DNA of 8,303 nt from Thermoplasmata archaeon (GTDB lineage: Archaea; Thermoplasmatota; E2; UBA9212), in NCBI GenBank assembly GCA_013329495.1, contig DUKC01000215.1, forward strand, positions 1 to 8,303, in the 5' to 3' direction. This document shows, piece after piece, positions 6,860 through 8,303 of this stretch (position 1 is the first letter of the stretch; the number at the start of each line of letters is the position of its first letter). The translations under genes and the position numbers were made by a program. Below the pieces are notes generated by a model that saw only the letters and a list, made by a program, of their open reading frames with translations, made no database searches and was not told the DNA's origin.

Positions 6860-7321
6860 GCCTTGCCATTTTATGGTGAGGCGGGGGTGACATTCCTGAA
6901 AAGCAAGGGAAGGGAGCTTTCTCTCTGAGTAAATTTAGTGTACGTTCAAAGTACCTTTTTCATTTCTTTTTTGGGTTTTCCGACTGAAGTAATCTGTTCT
7001 TAGGCATTCCTAAAAAAGGGGTTTATTGCTCTGCATTTTTCTAATTGTTGTACTTTTCACTTCTCCTGTCACAGGCTTTTTTATAATAAATAAGCATTTA
7101 AATCCCCTTAAACAAAAGCCGTACTTCCTGGCTTTTTCCTTCCACTCTTCAGTGTGGTGTGTTTGATGACGTCCGGCAAGACGAACGATATCTACGGTCT
7201 CAAAAGTTCTGAATAATATCTGACATTACAGGTGAAATACAATAACCAATTACTTTCTACCCCGATAATTTTTAACTTATAAGCCAAGAAGTCCCCTTGT
7301 GATAGCTGGGGGGCAGTTCAC

Positions 7322-8098
7322 TCAAATCAATCTTATGAGGTCCGTCCTGCTTATAATTCCCCTTATTTTTCGTTCTGTATCAACCACTGGCAGGCAGCCA
7401 ATGTTCTCCTTCGCCATAATTTTTGCAGCTTCCCTCGCAGTCTGGTTTTCCTCAGCAACCACCACATCCCTCCTCATCGCATCTTCGACCCTGAGATTTT
7501 TTATTCTTGCCTTCTGGTACCTAACCGGCACATGATCCTTGAAATATGCCAAAAACATCGCTATGTCCATCGAGCCTATTATGCCGATCACCGTTCCCGC
7601 TCCAAGAACCGGAAGCCTTTCCACCCCTCTGTCAATCATAATCCTTCTAGCGTGGACAAGCCTGTCATCTGGCAAAACTGAGTATACCTCCTTTTTAATT
7701 ACCTCGCCAAGTGGCTTATCCGATTGCACCAGCCCTAAAAGGTCGGATCTTGTTAAAATCCCTTTTAGTTCTCCATTCTCGAGTATTGGCAACATTCCGA
7801 TTTTTCCCTTTTTACAGGTTTCAACCACATCATTTAAATTTGTCAGGGGCCCAGCAGACCTCACCTCTTTGATAGTAACCGAGGACACCTTCAACGAAGA
7901 TGCGGAGATCATTCTCTGTCTTATAGCCCCTAATTTGTTGACTATTTCTTCATCGCTGACTATTCCAACAAACTTTCCTTTATCCATCACAGGAAATTTA
8001 GTGATGTTGTGTTTCTTCATCAGTTCTACCACATTTGCCAGGCTTTCATCCTTATCAACGGTTATAAGGTTGGTTTGCATAATATCTTTTATTAACAT
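7322..8098 (-). CDS. Four-CBS-domain protein, probable nucleotide-binding sensor
   Basis: This 258-residue soluble protein consists only of CBS domains: about 1-57, 68-125, 131-186 and 202-258, i.e. two Bateman modules. Each repeat shows the family pattern, for example TKFPVMDKGKFVGIVSDEEI (33-52), MLPILENGELKGILTRSDLL (102-121), ERLPVLGAGTVIGIIGSMDI (160-179) and CLPVVDTERKIRGIISRTDL (235-254). CBS pairs bind AMP, ATP, S-adenosylmethionine or similar ligands; the G-h-h-(S/T)-x-x-D nucleotide-contact signature is visible in all four. There is no attached catalytic, DNA-binding or membrane domain, so the partner is unknown. GAGGAG lies eight bases before the ATG, a strong ribosome binding site. 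A short ORF overlaps its start. Stand-alone multi-CBS proteins are common in archaea. Confidence 0.93.
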   Translation of the reverse strand: MLIKDIMQTNLITVDKDESLANVVELMKKHNITKFPVMDKGKFVGIVSDEEIVNKLGAIRQRMISASSLKVSSVTIKEVRSAGPLTNLNDVVETCKKGKIGMLPILENGELKGILTRSDLLGLVQSDKPLGEVIKKEVYSVLPDDRLVHARRIMIDRGVERLPVLGAGTVIGIIGSMDIAMFLAYFKDHVPVRYQKARIKNLRVEDAMRRDVVVAEENQTAREAAKIMAKENIGCLPVVDTERKIRGIISRTDLIRLI

Positions 8099-8193
8099 CT
8101 TTCTTTCTCCTCATAGAGGTGATCGCATTCTTGTTTAAGGCGTGCCGCTTCGAACCCACCAACAGCGTCAAAGAAGAATTCCAGATTGTTCAC
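8092..8193 (-). CDS. Possible 33-residue ORF overlapping the CBS gene start
   Basis: From GTG (8193-8191) the minus strand reads VNNLEFFFDAVGGFEAARL, then continues with a Lys/Glu-rich helix-like tail containing Cys, His and a final Cys, ending at TAA (8094-8092). The stop overlaps the CBS ATG by seven bases (ATGTTAA), an arrangement that would couple translation. The composition looks protein-like and amphipathic. Against it, the TATA box at 8215-8205 predicts transcription starting near 8185, just after this GTG, and no better start codon lies downstream. It may be a leader peptide, a remnant of a longer gene, or merely an open stretch of 5' leader. I recognise no family. Confidence 0.25.
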   Translation of the reverse strand: MNNLEFFFDAVGGFEAARLKQECDHLYEEKERC

Positions 8194-8204
8194 CCCTATT
8201 CCGA

Positions 8205-8215
8205 CTTTTTATAAA
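8205..8215 (-). promoter_or_regulatory. TATA box upstream of the CBS gene
   Basis: On the minus strand TTTATAAAAAG (8215-8205) follows AGAAACC, a plausible BRE. Transcription would begin near 8185, giving the CBS gene a leader of about 87 bases that contains its GAGGAG ribosome binding site (8112-8107). On the plus strand the same bases read TTTTTATAAA and could point rightward, but no gene is visible there. Confidence 0.5.
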
Positions 8216-8241
8216 GGTTTCTTATTTGATTAGATTGAAGT

Positions 8242-8303
8242 GATGTGACATCCTCCCACCACCAAATCAAAGATTTGGAGGGGGCTTCCAACTTTTCCTT
8301 CAT
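8242..8303 (-). mobile_element. Right-end-like hairpin and TnpB-tail-like frame of an IS200/IS605-type element
   Basis: Read on the minus strand from 8303, an open frame begins MKEKLEAPSKSLIWWWEDVT and stays open to TAG at 8198-8196. KxEAP near the end is typical of the tails of IS605-family TnpB proteins, whose last codons often lie within the element's right-end hairpin. In DNA, AAGCCCCCTCC is followed by CCAAATC/GATTTGG (8262-8268 and 8272-8278, AAA loop), a G-rich return strand, and GATGTCACATC (8252-8242), itself an imperfect palindrome. If correct, the TnpB gene lies just outside the right edge and this stretch is also the 3' end of its guide RNA. This is inference from family resemblance; the catalytic part is not visible. 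Confidence 0.4.

Larger units (their letters stand above)
6790..6895 (+). repeat. IS200/IS605 right-end-like structured sequence, possible relic
   Basis: The sequence begins AAAGCCCCGCCCTTTGGGG and finishes GGCGGGGGTGACATT. CCCCGCC (6794-6800) can pair with GGCGGGG (6880-6886), followed at once by GTGACAT. The order AAGCCCC, stem, G-rich return strand, TGACA resembles the right ends of archaeal TnpB elements; this is from memory of the family, not a search. Between the stem arms lie two further hairpins, 6823-6841 and the palindrome 6842-6859. A third, 6860-6882, competes with the long-range stem. The plus-strand frame through it (6745-6879) reads FKAPPFGV, faintly like the EAPxF tail of TnpB. 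It may be a decayed end, a non-autonomous element or an independent RNA. Confidence 0.3.
6701..7321. other. Gene-free region of about 620 bp rich in hairpins
   Basis: No convincing gene lies here on either strand. From left to right I see: the inverted repeat 6720-6750; a 14-base direct repeat at 6739-6752 and 6780-6793; the hairpin 6766-6772/6789-6795; the hairpin AAAACGCC/GGCGTTTT with GCA loop and T tail at 6823-6844; the palindrome 6842-6859; the hairpin 6860-6882; and the GGCTTTT/AAAAGCC/GGCTTTT set at 7074-7137 with a TATA-like run (7077-7090). There is also a possible C/D-box-like pair at 7164-7212. The stretch 6896-7070 is mostly T-rich and I see nothing certain in it. The density of paired segments suggests a structured RNA or decayed mobile DNA. 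Confidence 0.5.

Noticed and set aside
6845..6892. H/ACA guide RNA ending in ACA at 6890-6892
   Set aside because: A hairpin precedes GACA, but the paired segments leave no two-sided guide pocket of suitable size and no kink-turn is evident.
7539..8138. Long plus-strand open frame (199 codons) opposite the CBS gene
   Set aside because: It is antisense to four intact CBS repeats and has Ser/Ile/Pro-rich low-quality translation; no promoter or ribosome binding site was seen for it.
8147..8157. tRNA T-loop-like sequence (GGGTTCGAAGC on the minus strand)
   Set aside because: The flanking bases do not form a T stem, and no anticodon arm, D arm or acceptor stem could be found around it.
1..8303. 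CRISPR array
   Set aside because: No regularly spaced repeats of suitable length were seen; the 14-base repeat at 6739 and 6780 has only two copies.

Overview
The window looks archaeal. Four transcription starts are preceded by AT-rich TATA boxes at the archaeal distance (about 25-27 bases before the start). At least two genes appear to be leaderless, starting at the predicted first base of the transcript with no ribosome binding site. Proteins are Lys/Glu-rich and intergenic DNA is AT-rich. The gene families are typical of anaerobic, often thermophilic archaea, but I cannot name the lineage from sequence alone.

Layout, left to right. (1) 1-178, minus strand: the N-terminal part of a small membrane protein running off the left edge. 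(2) 179-458: an intergenic region with a nested hairpin that has two mutually exclusive inner stems. (3) 459-2853, plus strand: a zinc-dependent MDR dehydrogenase, then a DUF362 protein whose C-terminal tail carries Cys motifs like those of [NiFe]-hydrogenase small subunits. They are 46 bp apart and may be co-transcribed. (4) 2937-6668, minus strand: a three-gene operon, in transcription order large (Mo), medium (FAD), small (2x[2Fe-2S]), for a xanthine dehydrogenase-superfamily molybdenum hydroxylase. It converges on the DUF362 gene with an 83-bp gap. (5) 6669-7321: about 650 bp without a gene, packed with hairpins, a perfect 18-bp palindrome, direct repeats and a sequence like the right end of an IS200/IS605-type (TnpB) element. 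(6) 7322-8098, minus strand: a four-CBS-domain protein, with a possible 33-codon ORF overlapping its start. (7) 8242-8303: another transposon-end-like hairpin whose minus-strand reading frame looks like the tail of TnpB, so a TnpB gene may lie just outside the right edge.

How the genes work together. The hydroxylase genes encode one electron chain: substrate at the Mo-cofactor of the large subunit, two [2Fe-2S] clusters in the small subunit, FAD in the medium subunit. The large subunit lacks the Cys loop of aerobic CO dehydrogenase and has the FRGFG arginine loop of xanthine/aldehyde/purine hydroxylases, so 'CO dehydrogenase' would be a wrong label; the substrate is unknown. The dehydrogenase and DUF362 pair is a separate unit with no demonstrated link to the hydroxylase. 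The CBS protein is probably an adenine-nucleotide sensor; its partner is unknown.

The most promising unexplained material is the hairpin-rich region 6720-6895, the DUF362 fusion-like tail, and the alternative hairpins at 303-355.
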